Positions 43,633-52,974 of a stretch of DNA of 64,000 nt are shown in pieces. The notes under the pieces were generated by a model. It did no database searches. It saw nothing but the letters and a program-made list of their open reading frames with translations, and was not told the origin of the DNA. How positions within the stretch are numbered: the stretch's first letter is position 1; the number at the start of each line of letters is the position of its first letter. A program made the position numbers and the translations under genes. This DNA comes from a bacterium (lineage in GTDB: Bacteria > Myxococcota_A > Bradymonadia > UBA7976 > UBA1532): positions 78,647 through 142,646 of the forward strand of contig JAUHYW010000017.1 in assembly GCA_030426085.1 (NCBI GenBank), given 5' to 3'.

Positions 43633-44880
43633 GTGAAGTACGAACTCACCATCGCCCTGCGGCACCTCAAGGCCCGCAAGTCCCGCTCGTTGTCGGTCGT
43701 CACCTGGCTGTCGGTCATCGGGGTGGCCCTCGGCGTCTGCGCGCTGGTGGGCGGCTTCTCGATCACCACCGGCTTCGAGCAGGCCTTCCGGGAGAAGGTG
43801 CTGGGGGTGACCGCCCACGTCTTCGTGCGGGAGTACGGCATCCGCTTCACCGAGCACGCCGAGGTGGCCGAGGCGCTCGGCGCGGTCGACGGGGTGCGGG
43901 CCTCGTCGCCGATGACCTTCAACGAGGCGATGCTCTCGGGCAAGGGCGGCACCGCGGGGGCGGTGGTGAAGGGGCTCATCCCCGACCGGGCCCGGCAGGT
44001 GCTGGCGGTGGCCGACTACGTCGTCGACGGCAGCCTCGACGACCTCGCCGAGCCGGCCGAAGGCGGCGCCGAGCCGATCGTGCTCGGGGCCGAGCTGGCC
44101 CGGGTGCTCGGCGTCGGCAGCGGCGATCTGGTCTCGCTCGTCTCGCCCCTGCGCAGCCTCGACCCCGACCAGTGGAACGCCCAGCCCGACGCGCCGACGA
44201 CGAAGCCGTTCCGGGTGGTGGGCGTCTTCGAGGCCGGCTTCCACGAGTACGACGCCCGGCTGGCCTACATGTACCTGCCCACCGCCCAGGCGTTCTTCGG
44301 CGCGGGCGACGCCGTCTTCGGGCTCGAGGTCGCCGTCGACGACCCGCTGCTCGCGGGCACCGTCGCCGACCGCATCCGCAGCCGGCTGGGGGAGGACGCC
44401 TACTCGGTGCTCGACTGGCGCCGGCAGAACCGCAACCTCTTCGCCAGCCTGACCTACCAGCGCATCGCCATCCTGGTGGTGCTGAGCGTGATGGTGGTGC
44501 TCGCCTCGTGCAACGTGGCCTGCATGCTCATCATGCTCGTGCTCGAGCGCACCCGGGACATCGCGATCCTCAAGGCGATGGGCGCTCGCGATGGCAGCAT
44601 CCTGCGGGTGTTCGTCATCGAGGGCATGGCGATCGGCGCGATGGGCACCGCGCTGGGGCTGGTCCTGGCGTTTGTGCTGTGCGAGGGCCTGCTGGCCAAT
44701 GGCATCGCCCTCGACCCCAAGGTCTACGGCATCGCCCGGCTGCCGGTGGTCTTCGACCCCCTCGACTATCTGCTCGCCGCTCTCGGGGCGCTGGTCATCA
44801 CCCTGGTGGCGACTTTGTTCCCGGCCCTGCGCGGGGCCCGGCTGCACCCGGTCGACGGCCTGCGCGAAACCCACGGTTGA
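43633..44880 (+). CDS. ABC transporter permease, LolC/LolE family
   Basis: 415 aa with the MacB/FtsX topology. A first transmembrane helix (WLSVIGVALGVCALVGGF) opens the protein, a periplasmic MacB-PCD-like domain of about 220 residues follows, then three C-terminal helices (ILVVLSVMVVLASCNVACMLI, MAIGAMGTALGLVLAFVL, DYLLAALGALVITLVATLF). It ends with the ALRGARLHPVDGLR motif of lipoprotein-releasing LolC/E. It would extract lipoproteins from the inner membrane with a LolD-type ATPase, fitting a genome rich in lipoproteins. No ATPase gene adjoins it here. The start is GTG 43633. Confidence 0.9.
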   Translation: MKYELTIALRHLKARKSRSLSVVTWLSVIGVALGVCALVGGFSITTGFEQAFREKVLGVTAHVFVREYGIRFTEHAEVAEALGAVDGVRASSPMTFNEAMLSGKGGTAGAVVKGLIPDRARQVLAVADYVVDGSLDDLAEPAEGGAEPIVLGAELARVLGVGSGDLVSLVSPLRSLDPDQWNAQPDAPTTKPFRVVGVFEAGFHEYDARLAYMYLPTAQAFFGAGDAVFGLEVAVDDPLLAGTVADRIRSRLGEDAYSVLDWRRQNRNLFASLTYQRIAILVVLSVMVVLASCNVACMLIMLVLERTRDIAILKAMGARDGSILRVFVIEGMAIGAMGTALGLVLAFVLCEGLLANGIALDPKVYGIARLPVVFDPLDYLLAALGALVITLVATLFPALRGARLHPVDGLRETHG

Positions 44881-44973
44881 GCGGTCGCCGCCGGCCCCCG
44901 AAGCCGCCCGCGAGGGGCGCGTCGGCCGCCGCGTCCGTTGATCTGCCAGACACCGTATGATACCGAACCCGAT

Positions 44974-45810
44974 ATGCGGCATCGTGACCCCAGCGCGTCG
45001 AACAGCGGCCGCCGACGCGCCCCGGAGGCGGCCCGACGGGCGGCCCTCGCGGTGCTCGCCGCGTGCACTCTGTGCGTCGGGTGCGGCCCCTCCCAGAGCC
45101 AGATCGATCAGCAGCGCCGCGACGCCGAAGAGCACTACAACCTGGGCTACGGCTACTTCTTCGGGGACGGCAACACCAACGCCGACGCCGCCCTGCAGGC
45201 CACGCTGCGGGCGCTGGAGATGCAGCCGGTCTACCCCGAGGCGCACATGCTCGCCGGGTTGATCCACCTCGGGCGCGAGAACTACCTCGACGCCGTCGAT
45301 CACTTCCGGCAGGCTCTGGAGCAGAAGCCGGACTACCGCGACGCCCACCACAACCTGGGGGCGGCCTATCTGGCGTCCGAGCGCTGGGACGAGGCGATCC
45401 GGGTCTTCGAGACCCTGACCGCCGACCGCTTCTATGCGACCCCGGGCAACGGCCACAACAACCTGGGCTGGGCCTGGTACAAAAAAGGCGACCTGAGCCG
45501 GGCGCGCAAGCACCTCGAGCGGGCGATCAAGCTCGCCCCGGAGCTGTGCCCGGCCTACAACAACCTGGGGCTGGTGCTCTACGAGCAGGGCGAGGTCGAC
45601 GACGCGTCGCGGCAGCTCGACCGCGCCGTGCGCCGCTGCCCGACCTACGCCGAGCCGTATTATCACCTGGGGCGGGTCGAGGCCCGGCAGGCCAACCTGT
45701 CCGGAGCCCGCAGCCGGTTCAGCCGCTGCCGGGAGCTGGCCGGAGACGCGCCCCTCGCCGATCGCTGCGCGAAGCGGCTGGCGGCGCTGCCCCCCGAGGG
45801 GAGCCGATGA
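44974..45810 (+). CDS. TPR lipoprotein, PilF/NlpI-like
   Basis: 278 aa. The signal ends TLCVGC, a lipobox, with an unusually long basic n-region. Five to six tetratricopeptide repeats follow (HYNLGYGYFFGDG, EAHMLAGLIHLGRENYLDAV, DAHHNLGAAYLASERWDEAI, HNNLGWAWYKKGDLSRA, AYNNLGLVLYEQGEVDDA), as in PilF/PilW and NlpI, which pilot secretin assembly or act as adaptors. No ribosome site precedes ATG 44974; TATGAT at 44956-44961 could be a -10 element for a nearly leaderless message. The stop overlaps the next start (ATGA), tying it to the HTH membrane protein. Confidence 0.85.
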   Translation: MRHRDPSASNSGRRRAPEAARRAALAVLAACTLCVGCGPSQSQIDQQRRDAEEHYNLGYGYFFGDGNTNADAALQATLRALEMQPVYPEAHMLAGLIHLGRENYLDAVDHFRQALEQKPDYRDAHHNLGAAYLASERWDEAIRVFETLTADRFYATPGNGHNNLGWAWYKKGDLSRARKHLERAIKLAPELCPAYNNLGLVLYEQGEVDDASRQLDRAVRRCPTYAEPYYHLGRVEARQANLSGARSRFSRCRELAGDAPLADRCAKRLAALPPEGSR

Positions 45811-46325
45811 GCGACTACATCGAGAGCGAGACGCCCGGTCGCCTGCTGGCGGCGGCCCGGGTCCGGGCCGGGCTGACGCTGGCCGAGGTCTCCACCCGGT
45901 CACGGGTGCCGATCGCGGCGCTGGAGGCCATCGACGCCGACGACCACCGCTCCATCGCCGCGCCGGTGTACGTGCGCGGCTTCGTGCGGCTCTACGCCCG
46001 CGAGGTGGGCCTCGATCCGGAGCGGATCGTGGGCCTGCTCGACCGGGCCGTCGCCGATCGCATGGTGCACGAAGCCGACGCCCCGGCGCTGCCCGACGCC
46101 GGGGCCCCGCCTCGTGGCCGGCGCACTCGCGCGCTGTACAGCCTGGCCGGAGTGGCGCTGCTCGCCGGGCTGCTGCTGGTGCTCTTCTCGGTGTCGGGCA
46201 GCTCGTCCCACCGCCCGCTGTCCGACGCGCCCGACGCCGAGGCGCCCCGGGTGGTGCCGCTGCCGGCCGAGGTGAGCGGCGGGTCGACCGCCGACGGCGC
46301 CGCCGCGGCCCCGGCCGAACCCTGA
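45807..46325 (+). CDS. RodZ-like HTH membrane protein
   Basis: 172 aa. Residues 1-85 are a helix-turn-helix of the RodZ/Xre kind (GRLLAAARVRAGLTLAEVS, IAALEAIDADDH, APVYVRGFVRLYAREVGLD), the form that binds MreB rather than DNA. A short linker leads to one transmembrane helix (YSLAGVALLAGLLLVLFSV) and a small outside tail without the RodZ C-terminal domain. It overlaps the preceding TPR lipoprotein gene by four bases (ATGA). A role in cell shape or polar assembly is inferred. Confidence 0.85.
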   Translation: MSDYIESETPGRLLAAARVRAGLTLAEVSTRSRVPIAALEAIDADDHRSIAAPVYVRGFVRLYAREVGLDPERIVGLLDRAVADRMVHEADAPALPDAGAPPRGRRTRALYSLAGVALLAGLLLVLFSVSGSSSHRPLSDAPDAEAPRVVPLPAEVSGGSTADGAAAAPAEP

Positions 46326-46410
46326 CGCCTCCCGGGCCCGCGCCGACCGCCCCGTCCGTTCCGACCGACCGCCGGGCCCCGCCCCGGCCCGACCCCGCAG
46401 AGAGGACCCC

Positions 46411-47781
46411 GTGCTCAGCCAGCGACTGCAAGTGCTGCAAGAGACCCTGCAGAAGCTGCTGCGGCGGGGGGCGAAGACCCACGTCGAGCGGCTGCTCGGC
46501 CGGTCCCGCCCGGCCGACATCGCGGTGGTCATGCGCTTCCTCGACGACCGCCAGCGGCGGCAGATCTTCGACCTGCTGCCCGACGACGAGGCCCGGGCCG
46601 AGACCCTGACCGAGCTCGACGGGCACCTCGTCGGCGAGGTCGTCGCCGATCGCCCGATCGAAGAGCTGGCCCCGGTCGTGGCCTCGATGAGCGCCGACGA
46701 TCAGGCCGACGTGCTCTCCGAGCTCGACGACGGCCTGCGCCAGCAGCTCATCGACGCCCTCATGCCCGCCGAGGCCGAAGAGATCGAGGAGCTGCTCGAG
46801 TACGACCCGGAGACCGCCGGCGGCATCATGTCGCCGGACTACTTCGCGCTGCCCGAGCACACCACCGCCCGCGAGGCGATCGAGGCGCTGCAAGCCACCG
46901 AAGACGTCGAGATGGCGTTCTACATCTACGCGGTCGACGAGCCGGGCCACCTCGTGGGCGTCGTCTCGCTGCGGGCGCTGGTGACCCACCCCCCGAACAC
47001 GCCGCTGTCCGAGATGATGGAGAGCGACGTCATCTCGGCCACGGTCGACACCGACCAGGAGGAGGTCGCCCGCCTCGCCGCCCGCTACAACCTGCTGGCG
47101 GTGCCGGTGGTCGACCACGGGGGCACCCTGGCGGGCATCGTCACCATCGACGACGTCATCGACGTCATCCGGGAAGAGGCCACCGAAGACATCCTCAAGA
47201 TGGCCGGCGCCGACGAGACGGCCTACGAGGGCCACTCGCTGTGGAAGAACTTCCGGGTGCGGGCGCCGTGGCTCTTCGCCACCTGGCTCGGCGGGCTGGC
47301 GGCCAGCGTGCTCATCGGGGCCTTCGAGAGCCAGCTCGAGGCCACCGTGGCGCTCGCGGCGTTCATCCCCATCGTGCTCGGCATGGGGGGCAACGTCGGG
47401 GCCCAGACGGCGACCATCATCGTGCGCGGTCTGGCCACGGGCCGGGTCTCGGGCGGGGTCGGGCTGACCTATATGGTGCGTGAGACCGGGGTCGGGGTGC
47501 TGCTCGGCAGCCTCTACGGGGTGCTGCTGGCGGGCTACGCCGTCTTCCGCTACGCCGACGCGCCGGGCGGCGTGGGCGGGCTGGCGCTGACCGTGGGGCT
47601 GAGCATCCTCGCGAGCATGACCTGCTCGGCGACGGTGGGCGCGATGACGCCGCTGGTCTTCGACCGGCTGCACGTCGACCCGGCGGTGGCCACCGGGCCC
47701 ATCGTGACCACGACCGTCGACGTGCTGGGCATCCTGGTCTACTTCGGCACCGCCAGCCTCTTCATCGGCAACCTGGGCTGA
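46411..47781 (+). CDS. mgtE: Magnesium transporter MgtE
   Basis: 456 aa. The usual MgtE order is seen: an acidic superhelical N-domain (about 1-130), a CBS pair (about 133-255; YDPETAGGIMSPDYFALPEHTT, VTIDDVIDVIREEATED), a plug helix, and five transmembrane helices from about 285 (PWLFATWLGGLAASVLIG, FIPIVLGMGGNVGAQTATI, ILASMTCSATVGAMTPLVF, IVTTTVDVLGILVYFG). GGNVGAQ and the TTTVDVLG segment are the conserved pore residues; the Asp there selects Mg2+. Uptake is gated by Mg2+ binding to the N and CBS domains. The start is GTG 46411 with GAGAGG upstream. recO begins three bases after its stop. Confidence 0.96.
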   Translation: MLSQRLQVLQETLQKLLRRGAKTHVERLLGRSRPADIAVVMRFLDDRQRRQIFDLLPDDEARAETLTELDGHLVGEVVADRPIEELAPVVASMSADDQADVLSELDDGLRQQLIDALMPAEAEEIEELLEYDPETAGGIMSPDYFALPEHTTAREAIEALQATEDVEMAFYIYAVDEPGHLVGVVSLRALVTHPPNTPLSEMMESDVISATVDTDQEEVARLAARYNLLAVPVVDHGGTLAGIVTIDDVIDVIREEATEDILKMAGADETAYEGHSLWKNFRVRAPWLFATWLGGLAASVLIGAFESQLEATVALAAFIPIVLGMGGNVGAQTATIIVRGLATGRVSGGVGLTYMVRETGVGVLLGSLYGVLLAGYAVFRYADAPGGVGGLALTVGLSILASMTCSATVGAMTPLVFDRLHVDPAVATGPIVTTTVDVLGILVYFGTASLFIGNLG

Positions 47782-47784
47782 GCG

Positions 47785-48519
47785 ATGCGGACCCCGGACG
47801 GCCACCCGGGCCGGCTCAGGGCGCTCGTCCTGCGCACGACCGCCTATCGGGACAACGACCTCATCGTCGACCTGCTCACCGACGGCCAGGGCCGGGTGGG
47901 GGTGATGGCCCGGGGGGCGCGCAAGAGCCGCAAGCGCTACGGGGGCGCGCTCGAGCTGGGCACCCGGCTGGCCGTCGAGCTGTCGACCCGGGGGCGGGGG
48001 CTGCCGAGCCTGTCGAGCTGCGACGTCGTGGCGCCGGTGCTTCACATCCGGGCCGACCTCGACTGCTTCCACCACCTGGCCTACGCGCTCGAGCTGGCTC
48101 GGCTGATGTCGACCGAGGGCGAGTCCGACCCCCGGGGCTATGCGCTGGCGGCGGGCTATGTCGACCACCTCGAAGCCCACGGCGCCACCGACGAGGCGCT
48201 GGCCGCCTGGGAGCTGAAGATGCTGGCCCACCACGGCTACGGGCTGCGGCTGGATGCGTGCGTGATCTCGGGCGGGGTGCCCGACGGCCTCAGCCTGCGC
48301 CATGGGGGGGCCGTCGACCGGCGGCGGCTCGCCCCGGGGGACGCGCTGCCGGTGCCGACGGCCGTGCTGGGCGCGCTCGCGGCCCTCGGGCGGGGGGAGC
48401 AGGGCCGCATCGGGCCCGCCGATCGGGCCGGCGTGCGGGGGCTCTTCGAACGCATCTGGAGTGAGATCACCGGCGTGCGGCTGCGCACCGCGCGGTTTCT
48501 GGTGGGGGGCCTGCTGTGA
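47785..48519 (+). CDS. recO: DNA repair protein RecO
   Basis: 244 aa. It starts with the RecO OB-fold (ALVLRTTAYRDNDLIVDLLTDGQGRVGV split: ALVLRTTAYRDND, LLTDGQGRVGVMARGARKS), followed by a helical domain and the conserved FLVGGLL-like end. RecO loads RecA onto SSB-coated single-stranded DNA with RecR in gap repair. The four-Cys zinc finger of many RecO proteins is absent (only one Cys near GLRLDACV), as in some proteobacteria. ATG 47785 follows mgtE by three bases, so the two may be co-transcribed. Confidence 0.92.
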   Translation: MRTPDGHPGRLRALVLRTTAYRDNDLIVDLLTDGQGRVGVMARGARKSRKRYGGALELGTRLAVELSTRGRGLPSLSSCDVVAPVLHIRADLDCFHHLAYALELARLMSTEGESDPRGYALAAGYVDHLEAHGATDEALAAWELKMLAHHGYGLRLDACVISGGVPDGLSLRHGGAVDRRRLAPGDALPVPTAVLGALAALGRGEQGRIGPADRAGVRGLFERIWSEITGVRLRTARFLVGGLL

Positions 48520-48528
48520 GGTGAACAC

Positions 48529-48554
48529 GCCCGCCCGGCCCTCGTCGGGCGGGC
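48529..48554 (+). terminator. Hairpin after recO
   Basis: GCCCGCCCG (48529-48537) and CGGGCGGGC (48546-48554) form a perfect 9-bp stem with an 8-base loop, ten bases after the recO stop. No U-tract follows. Confidence 0.55.
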
Positions 48555-48672
48555 CGGCGCGCCTCGAACAGACCGGGGTGGCGTGCCGCGGGGCGAGCGG
48601 CGTATGCTCCCCCGACCCGATGGCGCCGGTGCTCGTTGGAGGCCGGCCACAGACCGATTCGGAGGCAGAACG

Positions 48673-49317
48673 ATGCGTATCCCGACGATCCTGACCGTCG
48701 CCGCCCTGGCCCTGAGCCTCGCCGCGCCGGCCCTCGCCGCGCCCGAGATCAAGGACCCCGAGCTCAAGGCCGCCGTCGCCGGCGTCAAGGGCGACGGCCC
48801 CGACCTGCTCGCGAAGTTCACCACCAACCTCGGCGAGCTCAACTGCAAGCTCTACCACCAGAAGTCGCCCAAGACCGTCGCCAACTTCGCCGGGCTGGCC
48901 ACCGGCAACAAGGCGTGGAAGGACCCCAAGACCGGCGCCGAGCAGAAGGGCAAGCCGTTCTACGACGGGCTCATCTTCCACCGGGTCATCCCCGAGTTCA
49001 TGATCCAGGGCGGCGACCCCACCGGCACCGGGCGGGGCGGCCCCGGCTACCAGATCAAGGACGAGTTCCACGCCTCGCTCAAGCACGGCAAGGGCGGCCT
49101 GCTGAGCATGGCCAACGCCGGCCGCGACACCGGCGGCAGCCAGTTCTTCGTCACCGAGAAGGCCACCCCCTGGCTCGACAACAAGCACGCGATCTTCGGC
49201 GAGTGCAAAGAGGTCGCCACCGTCAAGAAGATGGCCCGGGTGCCGGTCGGGCCGGGCAACCGCCCCAAGGCCGAGGTGGTCATGGAGAAGGTCGAGATCA
49301 AGTGGGGCCAGTTCTGA
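48673..49317 (+). CDS. Exported cyclophilin-type peptidyl-prolyl isomerase
   Basis: 214 aa. A signal peptide (LTVAALALSLAAPALA) precedes a complete cyclophilin domain: GELNCKLYHQKSPKTVANF, FHRVIPEFMIQGGDP with the catalytic Arg of FHRV, GGLLSMANAG and SQFFVT, and HAIFGE. It isomerises Xaa-Pro bonds of proteins outside the cytoplasm, as PpiA does. GGAGG lies seven bases before ATG 48673. A strong hairpin terminator follows at 49350. Confidence 0.94.
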   Translation: MRIPTILTVAALALSLAAPALAAPEIKDPELKAAVAGVKGDGPDLLAKFTTNLGELNCKLYHQKSPKTVANFAGLATGNKAWKDPKTGAEQKGKPFYDGLIFHRVIPEFMIQGGDPTGTGRGGPGYQIKDEFHASLKHGKGGLLSMANAGRDTGGSQFFVTEKATPWLDNKHAIFGECKEVATVKKMARVPVGPGNRPKAEVVMEKVEIKWGQF

Positions 49318-49349
49318 GCGCTGCGCGCCGGATCGCCCCCGCCCACCCC

Positions 49350-49372
49350 CCGGACGCGGCCCCCGCGTCCGG
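49350..49372 (+). terminator. Strong hairpin terminator after the cyclophilin gene
   Basis: CCGGACGCGG (49350-49359) pairs perfectly with CCGCGTCCGG (49363-49372) around a CCC loop, followed by TTGATGTT. Good intrinsic-terminator shape with a partial T-rich tail. Confidence 0.75.
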
Positions 49373-49416
49373 TTGATGTTGCCCGACCACGGGCGACCGC
49401 ATAGCATCCAGGCAGC

Positions 49417-51831
49417 ATGGCCACCACCGCCCCCGTCACCGGGGAGGCGCAGGTCGAGACCCTCTCGCGCAGCGTCTTCCACCGCATGCTGCGCAGCCGC
49501 CGGGCGGCCGTCGTCGCCCGGATCGACCGCCGCCTCGACACCCCCCAGATCGCCGGGCTGGTCTTCGACCTGCTCGTGCACCTCGCGCTCAACCCCGACA
49601 CGGCGGTCGACTCGAGCCTCGTGGAGTCGTTCGCCCGCCGGCACCGGCTGAGCCTGGCCGACGCCCGGCTGATGGTCGCCGACGACCGGGGCCGGCCGCT
49701 GCTCGACTGCCTCGCCGACCCCGACGACCCCGACGCGGTCGAGGCGGTCAACGCCTACTTCAGCCGGGGCTTCGCCGAGAAGCTCGGCCCGCTGCGGCCC
49801 GCCGACCGCAAGGCGTTCGCGGTGCGCATCGTGGGGCTGTTGCCGGGCATCGAGCGCATCGGGCCCTACGCGATCACCGACTACCTCGACGACGTCTGCG
49901 AAGAGGACGACGCCCTGCGCTTCTGGCAGATCTACGTCGAGCGGGTGGGGGCCGAGGTCAGCAAGCGCACCCGCCAGCCGCCGGGGCCTCCGGCGCCGTG
50001 GGTGATGTCGAGCCTGCTCGACCTGCACGCCGGGCGGGACGACGCCCCGGCGCCGAGCCGGGCGTGGCTGGCGCTCAAGCGGCACGTCGGCCGGGTGCTC
50101 GAGACCGACCGCCACCGGTGGCGCTACATCCGCACGCTGGCCGAGAACTGCAACGACCCCCGGATGCTGCACTACATCTGCACCTCGCCGGCGGTGGTCG
50201 AGGACGCCGAGCTGCTGCACGTCTTCCTCACCCGGGGCGACAGCCGGCTCGTGTCGTGTGCCCTGTTCGCCTTGCAGCTCAACGGCGAGCTCGACGGGGT
50301 CGTCGGCCGGCTGCTCGAGTTCCTGCGGACCCGGCCGCTGCCCGAGATCGGCGAGCGGCTCATCGAGATCTACGCCCAGATCCACCTGCCCGACCGGCCC
50401 TCGCCCAACCTGCGCCGGCTGGCCCTCGGCATCCGCAGCCTGACCGCCCAGCGGGTGATCGACGGGGCGGTCGACAGCCTGATGCACGCGGTGCGGGGCG
50501 ACGCCCGGGCCCTGCGGCAATGCCTGCTGCTCGCCGACCTCAGCGCCGACGCGGCGGTGGTCTCGACCGCCCAGGGCAAGCGGCTGATCGAGCGGGTCGT
50601 GACGACCTTCTACCAGTCGTTCACCCCCTCGGGCGTGGTGCACCCGCTGCACGACCCGATCTTTCGGGGCGCGGTGCGCCGCGCGATCCACACCCTGATG
50701 GCCGCCGAGATGCCCCGGCTGCGCGACCGGCTGGAGAACTTCGGGCTCGAGTTCGAAGAGCACGTCGAGCGTTGGTGCCGGGACGATACGCCGCCCGCCG
50801 CCCGCCGCACTCTGCTGGTGCGCTTCGCGGCGGCCTACGCCGAGGTCGTCGGCGGCGCCTGCCGCACGCTCTACGCCGCGCCGTCGACCCGGGACGCGGG
50901 GCGGCTCTTGTACCAGAGCCTCATCCGGGTCTACCTCGAGCACCGGGAGGCGCTCGACGGGCTGGCCGCGTTCGGCGCGGTGGAGCACGCCCTGCCCACG
51001 CTCTACCCCGACCTGCTGCGGGTGCCGGCCGACGAGGTGCCCGTCGGCCGGCTCATCGACGCGGCGCACACCATCGCCGAGATCGAGCAGGCCTACGGGG
51101 CGGGCGACGAGGCGCTCGATACGCTGCGGCCGATGGAGGACGACATCCCGGTCGGCATCAGCCCGCTCATCGCCCGCAAGCCCGACCGGGACAAGCCGCT
51201 GACCGCGCCGGTGCGGATCCTCGAGCGGCGCCCGAGCGGGGCCCGCTCGGTGCTGCGGGCCTACCTCGGCCTCGACATGCTGGCCTTCGTGCGCGATCGG
51301 GCGCTGTGGCTGCTGGGTATGCGTCGGCGGGGCGAGCTGCGGCTGACCGACCGCGAGCTGATCATCACCGGCCAGCGCACCATGGGCGGGCGCATCGTCG
51401 AGCGCACCGGCGACAGCCACGCCCTCGACGACCTGCTCGCGGTGCACGTGCGCCAGCGCATCCGGGTGTTCTACGTCGTGCTCGGCCTGCTGGGGCTGGT
51501 CACCGGGGGCCTGCTCGGGGGCCACCTGCTCTTCGTCGGGCTGCGGGGCGGGGACACCGTCACCACCCTGATCGGGGCCGGCCTCGTCGCGCTGGGCATC
51601 GTCTTCGACGCGGCGATGTCCCGGGTGGCCGAGGCCCGCAAGCGGGCGGTCATCCTCGAGCTGGAGTGCAAGAGCCGCCCCCGCCACTTCACCCTCGAGC
51701 TGGACATCGAGCGGGGGGCCGAGGTGCTCGACGCGTTCATGGCCAACGACGCCGAGCGGCGCGAGCTGCAGTTGCTCGAGCGGTGGTCCGAGATGGACGT
51801 GCGCTGGGAGCCCCTGGACGAGCCCGGCTGA
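49417..51831 (+). CDS. Orphan protein with C-terminal membrane hairpin, unknown
   Basis: 804 aa. No signal peptide. Residues 1-600 are mainly helical and hydrophilic (ALFALQLNGELDGVVGRLLEF and many similar helix pairs), resembling HEAT-like solenoids but without a clear repeat period. Two transmembrane helices lie at about 690-712 (FYVVLGLLGLVTGGLLGGHLL) and 720-738 (LIGAGLVALGIVFDAAM). A short domain follows (ECKSRPRHFTLELDIE). I recognise no family. It has its own gap on each side, converges on the sigma-54 activator gene with a 32-base space, and shows the same codon usage as its neighbours. A large cytoplasmic scaffold anchored to the membrane is a guess. Confidence 0.75.
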   Translation: MATTAPVTGEAQVETLSRSVFHRMLRSRRAAVVARIDRRLDTPQIAGLVFDLLVHLALNPDTAVDSSLVESFARRHRLSLADARLMVADDRGRPLLDCLADPDDPDAVEAVNAYFSRGFAEKLGPLRPADRKAFAVRIVGLLPGIERIGPYAITDYLDDVCEEDDALRFWQIYVERVGAEVSKRTRQPPGPPAPWVMSSLLDLHAGRDDAPAPSRAWLALKRHVGRVLETDRHRWRYIRTLAENCNDPRMLHYICTSPAVVEDAELLHVFLTRGDSRLVSCALFALQLNGELDGVVGRLLEFLRTRPLPEIGERLIEIYAQIHLPDRPSPNLRRLALGIRSLTAQRVIDGAVDSLMHAVRGDARALRQCLLLADLSADAAVVSTAQGKRLIERVVTTFYQSFTPSGVVHPLHDPIFRGAVRRAIHTLMAAEMPRLRDRLENFGLEFEEHVERWCRDDTPPAARRTLLVRFAAAYAEVVGGACRTLYAAPSTRDAGRLLYQSLIRVYLEHREALDGLAAFGAVEHALPTLYPDLLRVPADEVPVGRLIDAAHTIAEIEQAYGAGDEALDTLRPMEDDIPVGISPLIARKPDRDKPLTAPVRILERRPSGARSVLRAYLGLDMLAFVRDRALWLLGMRRRGELRLTDRELIITGQRTMGGRIVERTGDSHALDDLLAVHVRQRIRVFYVVLGLLGLVTGGLLGGHLLFVGLRGGDTVTTLIGAGLVALGIVFDAAMSRVAEARKRAVILELECKSRPRHFTLELDIERGAEVLDAFMANDAERRELQLLERWSEMDVRWEPLDEPG

Positions 51832-51843
51832 GCCGAACCACAG

Positions 51844-51863
51844 CGCGGCGAGCAGCGGCCCCA

Positions 51864-51873
<10 letters not shown>
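51844..51873. terminator. Hairpin at a convergent junction
   Basis: CGCGGCG (51844-51850) and CGCCGCG (51867-51873) form a 7-bp stem with a 16-base loop. The stop of the minus-strand activator gene lies in the loop. Possible terminator for the plus-strand orphan gene; no U-tract. Confidence 0.35.
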
Positions 51874-52841
<968 letters not shown>

Positions 52842-52974
52842 GGGGACTCCGAGTGTGGATGGGGTGAAGGCGTTCGGCGATGTTCACGAGAGGTCGCACA
52901 CCTTCCCCATCGATCAGCCGGCGCGGTTGTTGCGCACTTTCTCCGATTTTTCTGCTGCGCTACCCTGGCGGCCC
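52842..52974. other. Divergent control region of activator and radical SAM genes
   Basis: 133 bases between divergent genes. It includes an inverted repeat, GATGGGG (52858-52864) with CCCCATC (52905-52911), extended imperfectly by GAAGG/CCTTC, and a -24/-12 motif to its right. The inverted repeat could be the activator's binding site. Confidence 0.45.
52918..52934 (+). promoter_or_regulatory. Sigma-54 (-24/-12) promoter candidate
   Basis: The 17 bases CCGGCGCGGTTGTTGCG fit the sigma-54 consensus YTGGCACGRNNNTTGCW at 11 of 14 fixed positions. The essential GG (52920-52921) and GC (52932-52933) are separated by the required 10 bases. Transcription would start near 52945, 30 bases before the ATG of the radical SAM gene. 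A sigma-54 activator gene is divergent right beside it, which supports the call. Confidence 0.6.
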
